A DNA stretch of 64,000 bases from Solenopsis invicta. Its lineage: Eukaryota; Arthropoda; Insecta; Hymenoptera; Formicidae. The position numbers and the translations under genes were made by a program. The notes under the pieces were generated by a model, which had not been told where the DNA came from, ran no database searches, and worked only from the letters and a program-made list of their open reading frames with translations. Positions within the stretch are counted from its first letter, which is position 1. The number at the start of each line of letters is the position of its first letter. The DNA is taken from assembly GCF_016802725.1 (NCBI RefSeq), contig NC_052676.1:6589433-6653432 (forward strand). Reading direction: 5' to 3'. Shown piece by piece: positions 27,773 to 41,069 of the stretch.

Positions 27773-30433
27773 ATTTCTAGAATATCTCGGTGTTCTGATA
27801 GCCCACAGAAGAGTTGTAACTTTTATCACGATGTATTGAATTGTTGAAGTGGAAAAGGGAAGACTTATATCAGTCAAATTGCGAAATATTTTAGTAAAAC
27901 TTTTTTTGCGAATTTCCTTAATATCTCTGTGTTTTTATAGCCCCAAGAAGAGTTCTAACTTTTATCATAATAGATCGAATCGCTAAAGTGCAAGACGAAA
28001 GTGTTATATCAGTCAAAGTTCGAAATTTTCTAGTAAAATTGGTTTTTTCCGAATTTCTACAATATCTCTGTGTTCTGATAGCCCACAGAAAAGTTGTAAC
28101 TTTTATCACGATGTATCGAATTGTTGAAGTGAAAAAGGGAAGACTTATATCAGTCAAATTGCGAAATTTTTGATTAAAATTTTTTTTGCGAATTTGTTTA
28201 ATATCTCTGTGTTTTTATAGCCCCCAGAAGAGTTCTAACTTTTATCATAATAGATCGAATCGCTAAAGTGCAAGACGAAAGTGTTATATCAGTAAAAGTT
28301 CGAAATTTTTGAGTAAAATTGGTTTTTTTCCGAATTTCTCCAATATCTCGGTGTTCTGATAGCCCACAGAAGAGTTGTAACTTTTATCACGATGTATTGA
28401 ATTGTTGAAGTGGAAAAGGGAAGACTTATATCAGTCAAATTGCGAAATTTTTGAGTAAATTTTTTTTGCGAATTTCCTTAATATCTCGGTGTTTTTATAG
28501 CCCCCAGAAGAGTTCTAACTTTTATCATAATAGAGCGAATCGCTAGAGTGCAAGACGAAAGAGTTATATCAGTGAAAGTTCGAAATTTTTGGGTAAAATT
28601 GGTTTTTTTCCGAATTTCTCCAATATCTCTGTGTTCTGATTGCCCACAGAAGAGTAGTAACTTTTATCACGATGTATCGAATTGTTGAAGTGAAGAAGGG
28701 AAGACTTATATCAGTCAAATTGCGAAATTTTTGAGTAAAATTTTTTTTGCGAAATTCCTTAATATCTCTGTGTTTTTATAGCCCCCAGAAGAGTTCTAAC
28801 TTTTATCATAATAGATCAAATCGCTAAAGTGCAAGACGAAAGAGTTATATCAGTAAAAGTTCGAAATTTTTTAGTAAAATTGGTTTTTTTCCTAATTTCT
28901 CCAATATCTCTGTGTTCTGATAGCCCACAGAAGAGTTGTAACTTTTATCACGATGTATCGAATTGTTGAAGTGAAAAAGGGAAGACTTATATCAGTCAAA
29001 TTGCGAAATATTTGAGTAAAATTTTTTTGCGAATTTCCTTAATATCTCTGTGTTTTTATAGCCCCCAGAAGAGTTCTAACTTTTATCATAATAGATCGAA
29101 TCGCTAAAGTGCAAGACGAAAGAGTTATATCAGTCAAAGTTCGAAATATTTTAGTAAAATTGTTTTTTTCCGAATTTCTCCAATATCTGTGTTCTGATAG
29201 CCCACAGAAGAGTTGTAACTTTTATCACGATGTATCGAATTGTTGAAGTGAAAAAGTGAAAACTTATATATGTCAAATTGCTAAATTTTTGAGTAAAATT
29301 TTTTTTGCGAATTTCCTTAATATCTCTGTGTTTTTATAGCCCCCAGAAGAGTTCTAACTTTTATCATAATAGATCGAATCGCTAAAGTGCAAGACGAAAG
29401 AGTTATATCAGTCAAAGTTCGAAATTTTTTAGTAAAATTGGTTTTTTTCCGAATTTCTCCAATATCTCTGTGTTCTGATAGCCCACAGAAGAGTTGTAAC
29501 TTTTATCACGATGTATCGAATTGTTGAAGTGAAGAAGGGAAGACTTATATCAGTCAAATTGCGAAATCTTTGAGTAAAATTTTTTTTGCGAATTTCCTTA
29601 ATATCTCTGTGTTTTTATAGCCCCAAGAAGAGTTCTAACTTTTATCATAATAGATCGAATCGCTAAAGTGCAAGACGAAAGAGTTATATCAGTCAAAGTT
29701 TGAAATTTTCTAGTAAAATTGGTTTTTTTCCGAATTTATCCAATATCTCTGTGTTCTGATAGCCCACAGAAAAGTCGTAACTTTTATCACGATGTATCGA
29801 ATTGTTGAAGTGAAAAAGAGAAGACTTATATCAGTCAAATTGCGAAATTTTTGATTAAAACTTTTTTTGCAATTTCCTTAATATCTCTGTGTTTTTATAG
29901 CCCCCAGAAGAGTTCTAACTTTTATCATAATAGATCGAATCGCTAAAGTGCAAGACGAAAGAGTTATATCAGTCAAAGTTCGAAATTTTTGTGTAAAATT
30001 GGTTTTTTTCCGAATTTCTCCAATATCTCTGTGTTCTGATAGCCCACAGAAGAGTTGTAACTTTTATCACGATGTATCGAATTGTTGAAGTGAAAAAGGG
30101 AAGACTTATATCAGTCAAATTGCGAAATTTTTGAGTAAAATTTTTTTTGCGAATTTCCTTAATATCTCTGTGTTTTTATAGCCCCCAGAAGAGTTCTAAA
30201 TTTTATCATAATAGATCGAATCGCTAAAGTGCAAGACGAAAGAGTTATATCAGTCAAAGTTCGACATTTTCTAGTAAAATTGGTTTTCTTCCGAATTTCT
30301 ACAATATCTCTGTGTTCTGATAGCCCACAGAAGAGTTGTAAATTTTATCACGATGTATCGAATTGTTGAAGTGAAAAAGGGAAGACTTATATCAGTCAAA
30401 TTTCGAAATTTTTGAGTAAAATTTTTTTTGCGA

Positions 30434-30975
30434 ATTTCTTTAATATCTCTGTGTTCTGATAGCCCCGAGAAGAGTTCTAACTTTTACCATTATGGATCAA
30501 ATCGTTAAAGTGAAAAACGAAAGTGTTATATCAATCAAAGTACGAAATTTTTGAGTAAAACCTTTTTGCGAATTTCTCAAGTATCTCTGTGTTTTTATAG
30601 CCCCCAGAAGAGTTCCAACTTTTATCATAATAGATCGAATCGCTAAAGTGCAAGACGAAAGAGTTATATCAGTCAAAATTCGAAATTTTTGAGTAAAATT
30701 TTTTTTGCGAATTTCTTTAACATCTCTGTGTTCAGATAGCCCAGAGAAGAGTTCTACCTTTTATCATTATGGATCAAATCGTTAAAGTGAAAAACGAAAG
30801 ATTTATATCAATCAAAGTACGAAATTTTTGAGTAAAACTTTTTTTGCGAATTTCTCAAATATCTCTGTGTTTTTATAGCCCCGAGAAAAGTTCTAACTTT
30901 TATCATAATAGATCGAATCGCTAAAGTGCAAGACGAAAGAGTTATATCAGTCAAAGTTCGAAATTTTTGAGTAAA
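30434..30975. repeat. Variant-monomer block 3
   Basis: Same C-A-C'-A arrangement as block 1, with the C marker at 30,486 and the C' marker near 30,768. It lies 2,940 bp after block 2, an odd number of monomers. Confidence 0.72.
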
Positions 30976-33900
30976 ATTGTTTTTTTCCGAATTTCTCCAA
31001 TATCTCTGTGTTCTGATAGCCCACAGAAGAGTTGTAACTTTTATCACGATGTATCGAATTGTTGAAGTTGAAAAGGGAAGACATATATCAGTCAAATTGC
31101 GAAATTTTTGAGAAAAATTTTTTTTGCGAATTTCCTTAATATCTCTGTGTTTTTATAGCCCCAAGAAGAGTTCTAACTTTTATCATAATAGATCGAATCG
31201 CTAAAGTGCAAGACGAAAGTGTTATATCAGTCAAAGTTCGAAATTTTCTAGTAAAATTGGTTTTTTCCGAATTTCTACAATATCTCTGTGTTCTGATAGC
31301 CCACAGAAAAGTTGTAACTTTTATCACGATGTATCGAATTGTTGAAGTGAAAAAGGGAAGACTTATATCAGTCAAATTGCGAAATTTTTGATTAAAATTT
31401 TTTTTGCGAATTTGCTTAATATCTCTGTGTTTTTATAGCCCCCAGAAGAGTTCTAACTTTTATCATAATAGATCGAATCGCTAAAGTGCAAGACGAAAGA
31501 GTTATATCAGTCAAAGTTCGAAATTTTCTAGTAAAATTGGTTTTTTTCCGAATTTCTACAATATCTCTGTGTTCTGATAGCCCACAGAAGAGTAGTAACT
31601 TTTATCACGATGTATCGAATTGTTGAAGTGAAAAAGGGAAGACTTATATCAGTCAAATTGCGAAATATTTGAGTAAAATTTTTTTGCCAATTTCCTTAAT
31701 ATCTCTGTGTTTTTATAGCCCCCAGAAGAGTTCTAACTTTTATCATAATAGATCGAATCGCTAAAGTGCAAGACGAAAGAGTTATATCAGTCAAAGTTCG
31801 AAATTTTCTAGTAAAATTGTTTTTTTTCCGAATTTCTACAATATCTCTGTGTTCTGATAGCCCACAGAAGAGTAGTAACTTTTATCACGATGTATCGAAT
31901 TGTTGAAGTGAAAAAGGGAAGACTTATATCAGTCAAATTGCGAAATATTTGAGTAAAATTTTTTTTGCGAATTTCCTTAATATCTCTGTGTTTTTATAGC
32001 CCCCAGAAGAGTTCTAACTTTTATCATAATAGATCGAATCGCTAAAGTGCAAGACGAAAGAGTTATATCAGTCAAAGTTCGAAATTTTTGAGTAATATTG
32101 TTTTTTTTTCGAATTTCTACAATATCTCTGTGTTCTGATAGCCCACCGAAGAGTAGTAACTTTTATCACGATGTATCGAATTGTTGAAGTGAAGAAGGGA
32201 AGACTTATATCAGTCAAATTGCGAAATATTTGAGTAAAATTTTTTTTGCGAATTTCCTTAATATCTCTGTGTTTTTATAGCCCCCAGAAGAGTTCTAACT
32301 TTTATCATAATAGATCGAATCGCTAAAGTGCAAGACGAAAGAGTTATATCAGTAAAAGTTTGAAATTTTTGAGTAAAATTGGTTTTTTTCCGAATTTCTC
32401 CAATATCTCTGTGTTCTGATAGCCCACAGAAAAGTCGTAACATTTATCACGATGTATTGAATTGTTGAAGTGGAAAAGGGAAGACTTATATCAGTCAAAT
32501 TGCGAAATTTTTGAGTAAATTTTTTTTTGCGAATTTCCTTAATATCTCTGTGTTTTTATAGCCCCCAGAAGAGTTCTAACTTTTATCATAATAGATCGAA
32601 TCGCTAAAGTGCAAGACGAAAGGGTTATATCAGTCAAAGTTCGAAAATTTTGTGTAAAATTGGTTGTTTTCCGAATTTCTCCAATATCTCTGTGTACTGA
32701 TAGCCCACAGAAGAGTTGTAACTTTTATCACGATGTATCGAATTGTTGAAGTGAAAAAGGGAAGACTTATATCAGTCAAATTGCGAAATTTTTGAGTAAA
32801 ATTTTTTTTGCGAAATTCCTTAATATCTCTGTGTTTTTATAGCCCCAAGAAGAGTTCTAACTTTTATCATAATAGATCGAATCGCTAAAGTGCAAGACGA
32901 AAGAGTTATATCAGTCAAAGTTCGAAATATTTTAGTAAAATTGTTTTTTTCCGAATTTCTCCAATATCTGTGTTCTGATAGCCCACAGAAGAGTTGTAAC
33001 TTTTATTACGATGTATCGAATTGTTGAAGTGAAAAAGTGAAAACTTATATCTGTCAAATTGCTAAATTTTTGAGTAAAATTTTTTTTGCAAATTTCCTTA
33101 ATATTTCTGTGTTTTTATAGCCCCCAGAAGAGTTCTAACTTTTATCATAATAGATCGAATCGCTAAAGTGCAAGACGAAAGAGTTATATCAGTCAAAGTT
33201 CGAAATTTTTGAGTAAAATTGGTTTTTTTCCGAATTTCTCCAATATCTCTGTGTTCTGATAGCCCACAGAAGAGTTGTAACTTTTATCACGATGTATCGA
33301 ATTGTTGAAGTGAAGAAGGGAAGACTTATATCAGTCAAATTGCGAAATCTTTGAGCAAAATTTTTTTTCAAATTTCCTTAATATCTCTGTGTTTTTATAG
33401 CCCCCAGAAGAGTTCTAACTTTTATCATAATAGATCGAATCGCTAAAGTGCAAGACGAAACAGTTATATCAGTCAAAGTTCGAAATTTTCGAGTAAAATT
33501 GGTTTTTTTCCGAATTTCTACAATATCTCTGTGTTCTGATAGCCCACAGAAGAGTAGTAACTTTTATCACGATGTATCGAATTGTTGAAGTGAAGAAGGG
33601 AAGACTTATATCAGTCAAATTGCGAAATTTTTGATTATAATTTTTTTGGCGAATTTCTTTAATATCTCTGTGTTTTTATAGCCCCCAGAAGAGTTCTAAC
33701 TTTTATCATAGATCGAATCGCTAGAGTGCAAGACGAAAGAGTTATATCAGTGAAAGTTCGAAATTTTTGGGTAAAATTGGTTTTTTTCCGAATTTCTCCA
33801 ATATCTCTGTGTTCTGATTGCCCACAGAAGAGTAGTAACTTTTATCACGATGTATCGAATTGTTGAAGTGAAGAAGGGAAGACTTATATCAGTCAAATTG

Positions 33901-35613
33901 CGAAATTTTTGAGTAAAATTTTTTTTGCGAAATTCCTTAATATCTCTGTGTTTTTATAGCCCCCAGAAGAGTTCTAAGTTTTATCATAATAGATCGAATC
34001 GCTAAAGTGCAAGACGAAAGAGTTATATCAGTAAAAGTTCGAAATTTTTTAGTAAAATTGGTTTTTTTCCTAATTTCTCCAATATCTCTGTGTTCTGATA
34101 GCCCACAGAAGAGTTGTAACTTTTATCACGATGTATCGAATTGTTGAAGTGAAAAAGGGAAGACTTATATCAGTCAAATTGCGAAATTTTGAGTAAAATT
34201 TTTTTTGCGAATTTCCTTAATATCTCTATGTTTTTATAGCCCCCAGAAGAGTTCTAACTTTTATCATAATAGATCGAATCGCTAAAGTGCAAGACGAAAG
34301 AGTTATATCAGTCAAAGTTCGAAATATTTTGAGTAAAATTGTTTTTTTCCGAATTTCTCCAATATCTGTGTTCTGATAGCCCACAGAAGAGTTGTAACTT
34401 TTATCACGATGTATCGAATTGTTGAAGTGAAAAAGTGAAAACTTATATCTGTCAAATTGCTAAATTTTTGAGTATAATTTTTTTTGCGAATTTCCTTAAT
34501 ATCTCTGTGTTTTTATAGCCCCCAGAAGAGTTCTAACTTTTATCATAATAGATCGAATCGCTAAAGTGCAAGACGAAAGAGTTATATCAGTCAAAGTTCG
34601 AAATTTTTTAGTAAAATTGGTTTTTTTCCGAATTTCTCCAATATCTCTGTGTTCTGATAGCCCACAGAAGAGTTGTAACTTTTATCACGATGTATCGAAT
34701 TGTTGAAGTGAAGAAGGGAAGACTTATATCAGTCAAATTGCGAAATTTTTGAGTAAAATTTTTTTTGCGAATTTCCTTAATATCTCTGTGTTTTTATAGC
34801 CCCAAGAAGAGTTCTAACTTTTATCATAATAGATCGAATCGCTAAAGTGTAAGACGAAAGAGTTATATCAGTCAAAGTTTGAAATTTTCTAGTAAAATTG
34901 GTTTTTTTCCGAATTTCTACAATATCTCTGTGTTCTGATAGCCCACAGAAAAGTTGTAACTTTTATCACGATGTATCGAATTGTTGAAGTGAAAAAGGGA
35001 AGACTTATATCAGTCAAATTGCGAAATTTTTGATTAAAACTTTTTTTGCCAATTTCTTTAATATCTCTGTGTTTTTATAGCCCCCAGAAGAGTTCTAACT
35101 TTTATCATAATAGATCGAATCGCTAAAGTGCAAGACGAAAGAGTTATATCAGTCAAAGTTCGAAATTTTTGAGTAAAATTGGTTTTTTTCCTAATTTCTC
35201 CAATATCTCTGTGTTCTGATAGCCCACAGAAGAGTTGTAACTTTTATCACGATGTATCGAATTGTTGAAGTGAAAAAGGGAAGACTTATATTAGTCAAAT
35301 TGAGAAATTTTTGAGTAAAATTTTTTTTTCGAATTTCCTTAATATCTCTGTGTTTTTATAGCCCCCAGAAGAGTTCTAAATTTTATCATAATAGATCGAA
35401 TCGCTTAAGTGCAAGACGAAAGGGTTATATCAGTCAAAGTTCGACATTTTCTAGTAAAATTGGTTTTCTTCCGAATTTCTACAATATCTCTGTGTTCTGA
35501 TAGCCCACAGAAGAGTTGTAAATTTTATCACGATGTATCGAATTGTTGAAGTGAAAAAGGGAAGACTTATATCAGTTAAATTTCGAAGTTTTTGAGTAAA
35601 ATTTTTTTTGCGA

Positions 35614-36160
35614 ATTTCTTTAATATCTCTGTGTTCTGATAGCCCCGAGAAGAGTTCTAACTTTTACCATTATGGATCAAATCGTTAAAGTGAAAAACGA
35701 AAGTGTTATATCAATCAAAGTACGAAATTTTTGAGTAAAACCTTTTTGCGAATTTCTCAAGTATCTCTGTGTTTTTATAGCCCCCAGAAGAGTTCCAACT
35801 TTTATCATAATAGATCGAATCGCTAAAGTGCAAGACGAAAGAGTTATATCAGTCAAAATTCGAAATTTTTGAGTAAAATTTTTTTTGCGAATTTCTTTAA
35901 CATCTCTGTGTTCAGATAGCCCAGAGAAGAGTTCTACCTTTTATCATTATGGATCAAATCGTTAAAGTGAAAAACGAAAGATTTATATCAATCAAAGTAC
36001 GAAATTTTTGAGTAAAACTTTTTTGCGAATTTCTCAAATATCTCTGTGTTTTTATAGCCCCGAGAAAAGTTCTAACTTTTATCATAATAGATCGAATCGC
36101 TAAAGTGCCAGACGAAAGAGTTATATCAGTCAAAGTTCGAATTTTTTAGTAAAATTGATC
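35614..36160. repeat. Variant-monomer block 4
   Basis: Same C-A-C'-A arrangement, with the C marker at 35,666 and the C' marker near 35,946. The flanking B units with 'gtaaattttatcacg' and 'ttcgacattttctag' match those before blocks 1-3, so all four blocks descend from one ancestor. Confidence 0.72.
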
Positions 36161-37659
36161 TTTTTTCGAATTTCTCCAATATCGCTGTGTTCTGATATCC
36201 CACAGAAGGGTTGTAAATTTTATCACGATGTATCGAATTGTTGAAGTGGAAAAGGGAAGACTTATATCAGTCAAATTGCGAAATTTTTGAGTAAAATTTT
36301 TTTTGCGAATTTCCTTAATATCTCTGTGTTTTTATTGCCCTCAGAAGAGTTCTAACTTTTATCATAATAGATCGAATCGCTAAAGTGCAAGACGAAAGAG
36401 TTATATCAGTCAAAGTTCGAAAATTTTGTGTAAAATTGGTTTTTTTCCGAATTTCTCCAATATCTCTGTGTACTGATAGCCCACAGAAGTGTTGTAACTT
36501 TTATCACGATGTATCGAATTGTTGAAGTGAAAAAGGGAAGACTTATATCAGTCAAATTGCGAAATTTTTGAGTAAAATTTTTTTTGCGAAATTCCTTAAT
36601 ATCTCTGTGTTTTTATAGCCCCAAGAAGAGTTCTAACTTTTATCATAATAGATCGAATCGCTAAAGTGCAAGACGAAAGTGTTATATCAGTCAAAGTTCG
36701 AAATATTTTAGTAAAATTGTTTTTTTCCGAATTTCTCCAATATCTGTGTTCTGATAGCCCACAGAAGAGTTGTAACTTTTATCACGATGTATCGAATTGT
36801 TGAAGTGAAAAAGTGAAAACTTATATCTGTCAAATTGCTAAATTTTTGAGTAAAATTTTTTTTGCGAATTTCCTTAATATCTCTGTGTTTTTATAGCCCC
36901 CAGAAGAGTTCTAACTTTTATCATAATAGATCGAATCGCTAAAGTGCAAGACGAAAGAGTTATATCAGTCAAAGTTCGAAATTTTTTAGTAAAATTGGTT
37001 TTTTTCCGAATTTCTCCAATATCTCTGTGTTCTGATAGCCCACAGAAGAGTTGTAACTTTTATCACGATGTATCGAATTGTTGAAGTGAAGAAGGGAAGA
37101 CTTATATCAGTCAAATTGCGAAATCTTTGAGTAAAATTTTTTTTGCGAATTTCCTTAATATCTCTGTGTTTTTATAGCCCCAAGAAGAGTTCTAACTTTT
37201 ATCATAATAGATCGAATCGCTAAAGTGCAAGACGAAAGTGTTATATCAGTCAAAGTTCGAAATTTTCTAGTAAAATTGGTTTTTTTCCGAATTTCTACAA
37301 TATCTCTGTGTTCTGATAGCCCACAGAAAAGTTGTAACTTTTATTACGATGTATCGAATTGTTGAAGTGAAAAAGGGAAGATTTATATCAGTCAAATTGC
37401 GAAATTTTTGAATCAAACTTTTTTTGCCAATTTCTTTAATATCTCTGTGTTTTTATAGCCCCCAGAAGAGTTCTAACTTTTATCATAATAGATCGAATCG
37501 CTAAAGTGCAAGACGAAAGAGTTATATCAGTCAAAGTTTGAAATTTTTGAGTAAAATTGGTTTTTTTCCGAATTTCTCCAATATCTCTGTGTTCTGATAG
37601 CCCACAGAAGAGTTGTAACTTTTATCACGATGTATCGAATTGTTGAAGTGATAAAGGGA

Positions 37660-40600
37660 AGACTTATATCAGTCAAATTGCGCAATTTTTGAGTAAAATT
37701 TTTTGTGCGAATTTCCTTAATATCTCTGTGTATTTATAGCCCCCAGAAGAGTTCTAACTTTTATCATAATAGATCGAATCGCTAAAGTGCAAGACGAAAG
37801 AGTTATATCAGTCAAAGTTCGAAATTTTTGTGTAATATTAGTTTTTTTCCGAATTTCTCCAATATCTCTGTTTTCTGATAGCCCACAGAAGAGATGAAAC
37901 TTTTATCACGATGTATCGAATTGTTGAAGTGAAAAAGGGAAGACATATATCAGTCAAATTGCGAAATTTTTGAGTAATATTTTTTTTGCGAATTTCCTTA
38001 ATATCTCTGTGTTTTTATAGCCCCCAGAAGAGTTCTAAATTTTATCATAATAGATCGAATCGCTAAAGTGCAAGACGAAAGAGTTATATCAGTCAAAGTT
38101 CGAAATTTTTGAGTAAAATGGTTTTTTTCCGAATTTCTATAATATCTCTGTGTTCTGAGAGCCCACAGAAGAGTTGTAACTTTTATCACGATGTATCGAA
38201 TTGTTGAAGTGAAAAAGGGAAGACTTATATCAGTCAAATTGCGCAATATTTGAGTAAAATTTTTTGTGCGAATTTCCTTAATATCTCTGTGTATTTATAG
38301 CCACCAGAAGAGTTCTAACTTTTATCATAACAGATCGAATCGCTGAACAGCAAGACAAAAGAGTTATATCAGTCAAAGAACGAAATTTTTGAGTAAAATT
38401 TTTTTTTTTCCGAATTTCTCCAATATCTCTGAGTTCTGATAGCCCACAGAAGAGTTGTAAATTTTATCACGATGTATCGGAATGTTGAAGTGAAAAAGGG
38501 AAGACTTATATCAGTCAAATTGCGCAATTTTTGAGTAAAATTTTTGTGCGAATTTCCTTAATATCTCTGTGTATTTATAGCCCCCAGAAGAGTTCTAACT
38601 TTTATCATAACAGATCGAATCGCTGAAGTGCAAGACGAAAGAATTATATCAGTCAAAGAACGAAATTTTTGAGTAAAATTGGTTTTTTTCCGAATTTCTC
38701 CAATATCTCTGAGTTCTGATAGCCCACAGAAGAGTTGTAAATTTTATCACGATGTATCGAATTGTTGAAGTGAAGAAGGGAAGACTTATATCAGTCAAAT
38801 TGCGCAATTTTTGAGTAAAATTTTTTGTGCGAATTTCCTTAATATCTCTGTGTATTTATAGCCCCCAGAAGAGTTCTAACTTTTATCATAACAGATCGAA
38901 TCGCTGAAGTGCAAGACGAAAGAGTTATATCAGTCAAAGTTCGAAATTTTTGTGTAAAATTGGTTTTTTTCCGAATTTCTCCAATATCTCTGTTTTCTGA
39001 TAGCCCACAGAAGAGTTGTAACTTTTATCACGATGTATCGAATTGTTGAAGTGAAAAAGGGAAGACTTATATCAGTCAAATTGCGAAATTTTTGAGTAAT
39101 ATTTTTTTTGCGAATTTCCTTAATATCTCTGTGTTTTTATAGCCCCCAGAAGAGTTCTAAATTTTATCATAATAGATCGAATCGCTAAAGTGCAAGACGA
39201 AAGAGTTATATCAGTCAAAGTTCGAAATTTTTGAGTAAAATGGTTTTTTTCCGAATTTCTATAATATCTCTGTGTTCTGAGAGCCCACAGAAGAGTTGTA
39301 ACTTTTATCACGATGTATCGAATTGTTGAAGTGAAAAAGGGAAGACTATATCAGTCAAATTGCGAAATTTTTGAGTAAAATTTTTTGTGCGAATTTCCTT
39401 AATATCTCTGTGTATTTATAGCCCCCATAAGAGTTCTAACTTTTATCATAACAGATCGAATCGCTAAAGTGCAAGACGAAAGAGTTATATCAGTCAAAGA
39501 ACGAAATTTTTGAGTAAAATTTATTTTTTTCCGAATTTCTCCAATATCTCTGTGTTCTGATTGCCCACAGAAGAGTTGTAACTTTTATCACGATGTATCG
39601 AATTGTTGAAGTGAAAAAGGGAATACATATATCAGTCAAATTGCGAAATTTTTGAGTAATATTTTTTTTGCGAATTTCCTTAATATCACTGTGTTTTTAT
39701 AGCCCCCAGAAGAGTTCTAAATTTTATCATAATAGATCGAATCGCTAAAGTGCAAGACGAAAGAGATATATCAGTCAAAGTTCGAAATTTTTGAGTAAAA
39801 TTGTTTTTTTTCCGAATTTCTCCAATATATCTGTGTTCTGATAGCCCACAGAAGAGTTTTAACTTTTATCACGATGTATCGAATTGTTGAAGTGAAAAAG
39901 GGAAGACTTATATCAGTCAAATTGCGAAATTTTTGAGTAAAATTTTTTTGCGAATTTCCTTAATATCTCTGTGTTTTTATAGCCCCCAGAAGAGTTCTAA
40001 CTTTTATCATAATAGATCGAATCGCTAAAGTGCAAGACGAAAGAGTTATATCAGTCAAACTTCGAAATTTTTGAGTAAAATTGGTTTTTTCCGATTTTCT
40101 CCAATATCTCTGTGTTCTGATAGCCCACAGAAGAGTTGTAACTTTTGTCACGATGTATCGAATTGTTGAAGTGAAAAAGTGAAGACTTATATCAGTCAAA
40201 TTGCTAAATTTTTAAGTAAAATTTTTTTTGCGAATTTCCTTAATATCTCTGTGTTTTTATAGCCCCCAGAAGAGTTCTAACTTTTATCATAATAGATCGA
40301 ATCGCTAAAGTGCAAGACGAAAGAGTTATATCAGTCAAAGTTCGAAATTTTTGAGTAAAATTGGTTTTTTTCCGAATTTCTCCAATATCTCTGTGTTCTG
40401 ATAGCCCACAGAAGATTTGTAACTTTTATCACGATGTATCGAATTGTTGAAGTAAAAAAGGGAAGACTATATCAGTCAAATTGCGAAATTTTTGAGTAAA
40501 ATTTTTTGTGCGAATTTCCTTAATATCTCTGTGTATTTATAGCCCCCAGAAGAGTTCTAACTTTTATCATAACAGATCGAATCGCTAAAGTGCAAGACGA

Positions 40601-40690
40601 AAGAGTTATATCAGTCAAAGAACGAAATTTTTGAGTAAAATTTATTTTTTTCCGAATTTCTCCAATATCTCTGTGTTCTGATAGCCCACA
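37660..40690. repeat. Right-hand satellite subfamily ('gtgcgaatttcc' units)
   Basis: Dimers here share variants rare elsewhere in the array: 'ttttgtgcgaatttcc', 'ctgtgtatttatagcc', 'catcataacagatcg' style changes ('cataacagatcgaatcgc') and 'cagtcaaagaacg'. Units occur near 37,705, 38,265, 38,545, 38,825, 39,380 and 40,505. They form a diverged subfamily between the homogenised core and the monomeric edge. Confidence 0.75.
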
Positions 40691-41069
40691 GAAGATTTAA
40701 AACTTTTATCACGATGTATCGAATTGTTGAAGTGAAGAAGGGAAGACTTATATCAGTCAAATTGCGAAATTCTTGAGTAAAATTTTTTTTGCGAATTTCC
40801 TTAATATCTCTGTGTTTTTATAGCCCCCAGAAGAGTTCTAACTTTTATCATAATAGATCGAATCGCTAAAGTGCAAGACGAAAGAGTTATATCAGTCAAA
40901 GTTCGAAATTTTTTAGTAAAATTGGTTTTTTTCCGAATTTCTCCAATATCTCTGTTTTCTGATAGCCCACAGAAAAGTTGTAAGTTTTATCACGATGTAT
41001 CGAATTGTTGAAGTGAAAAAGGGAAGACTTATATCAGTCAAATTGCGAAATTTTTGAGTAAAATTTTTT

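Larger units (their letters stand above)
17760..28270. repeat. Long-range satellite duplication with a 6,028-bp offset
   Basis: Several private markers recur exactly 6,028 bp apart: 'aatttcatta' (18,382/24,410), 'tgattata' (19,763/25,791), and the units at 19,228/25,256 and 21,890/27,918. About 4.5 kb (roughly 17.76-22.24 kb) is therefore repeated at 23.79-28.27 kb. The copies differ by compensating indels of one dimer: the second has an extra dimer near 26.3 kb and lacks one near 27.65 kb. A further copy of part of this block lies about 7,841 bp downstream ('tgattata' at 33,632). The pattern fits repeated unequal exchange in whole repeat units. Confidence 0.8.
1..41069. repeat. Satellite DNA array, dimeric core (about 281-bp A/B dimer)
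   Basis: Head-to-tail tandem array, truncated by the left window edge. The repeat is a dimer. Monomer A carries 'atagcccccagaagagttct' and 'atcgaatcgctaaagtgcaa'; monomer B carries 'gatagcccacagaagagttg' and 'gtatcgaattgttgaagtga'. Landmarks give 142 bp from A to B and 139 bp from B to the next A, and successive A landmarks (741, 1022, 1302, 1583, 1863) are 280-281 bp apart. About 145 dimers are present. Each monomer ends in a run of A- and T-tracts. Copies in the first 13 kb are the most alike; divergence rises to the right. The monomer is close to nucleosome-core length, as in many centromeric or pericentromeric satellites, but a centromeric role is inference. The short open frames inside are by-products of the repeat and are not annotated as genes. 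Confidence 0.97.
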
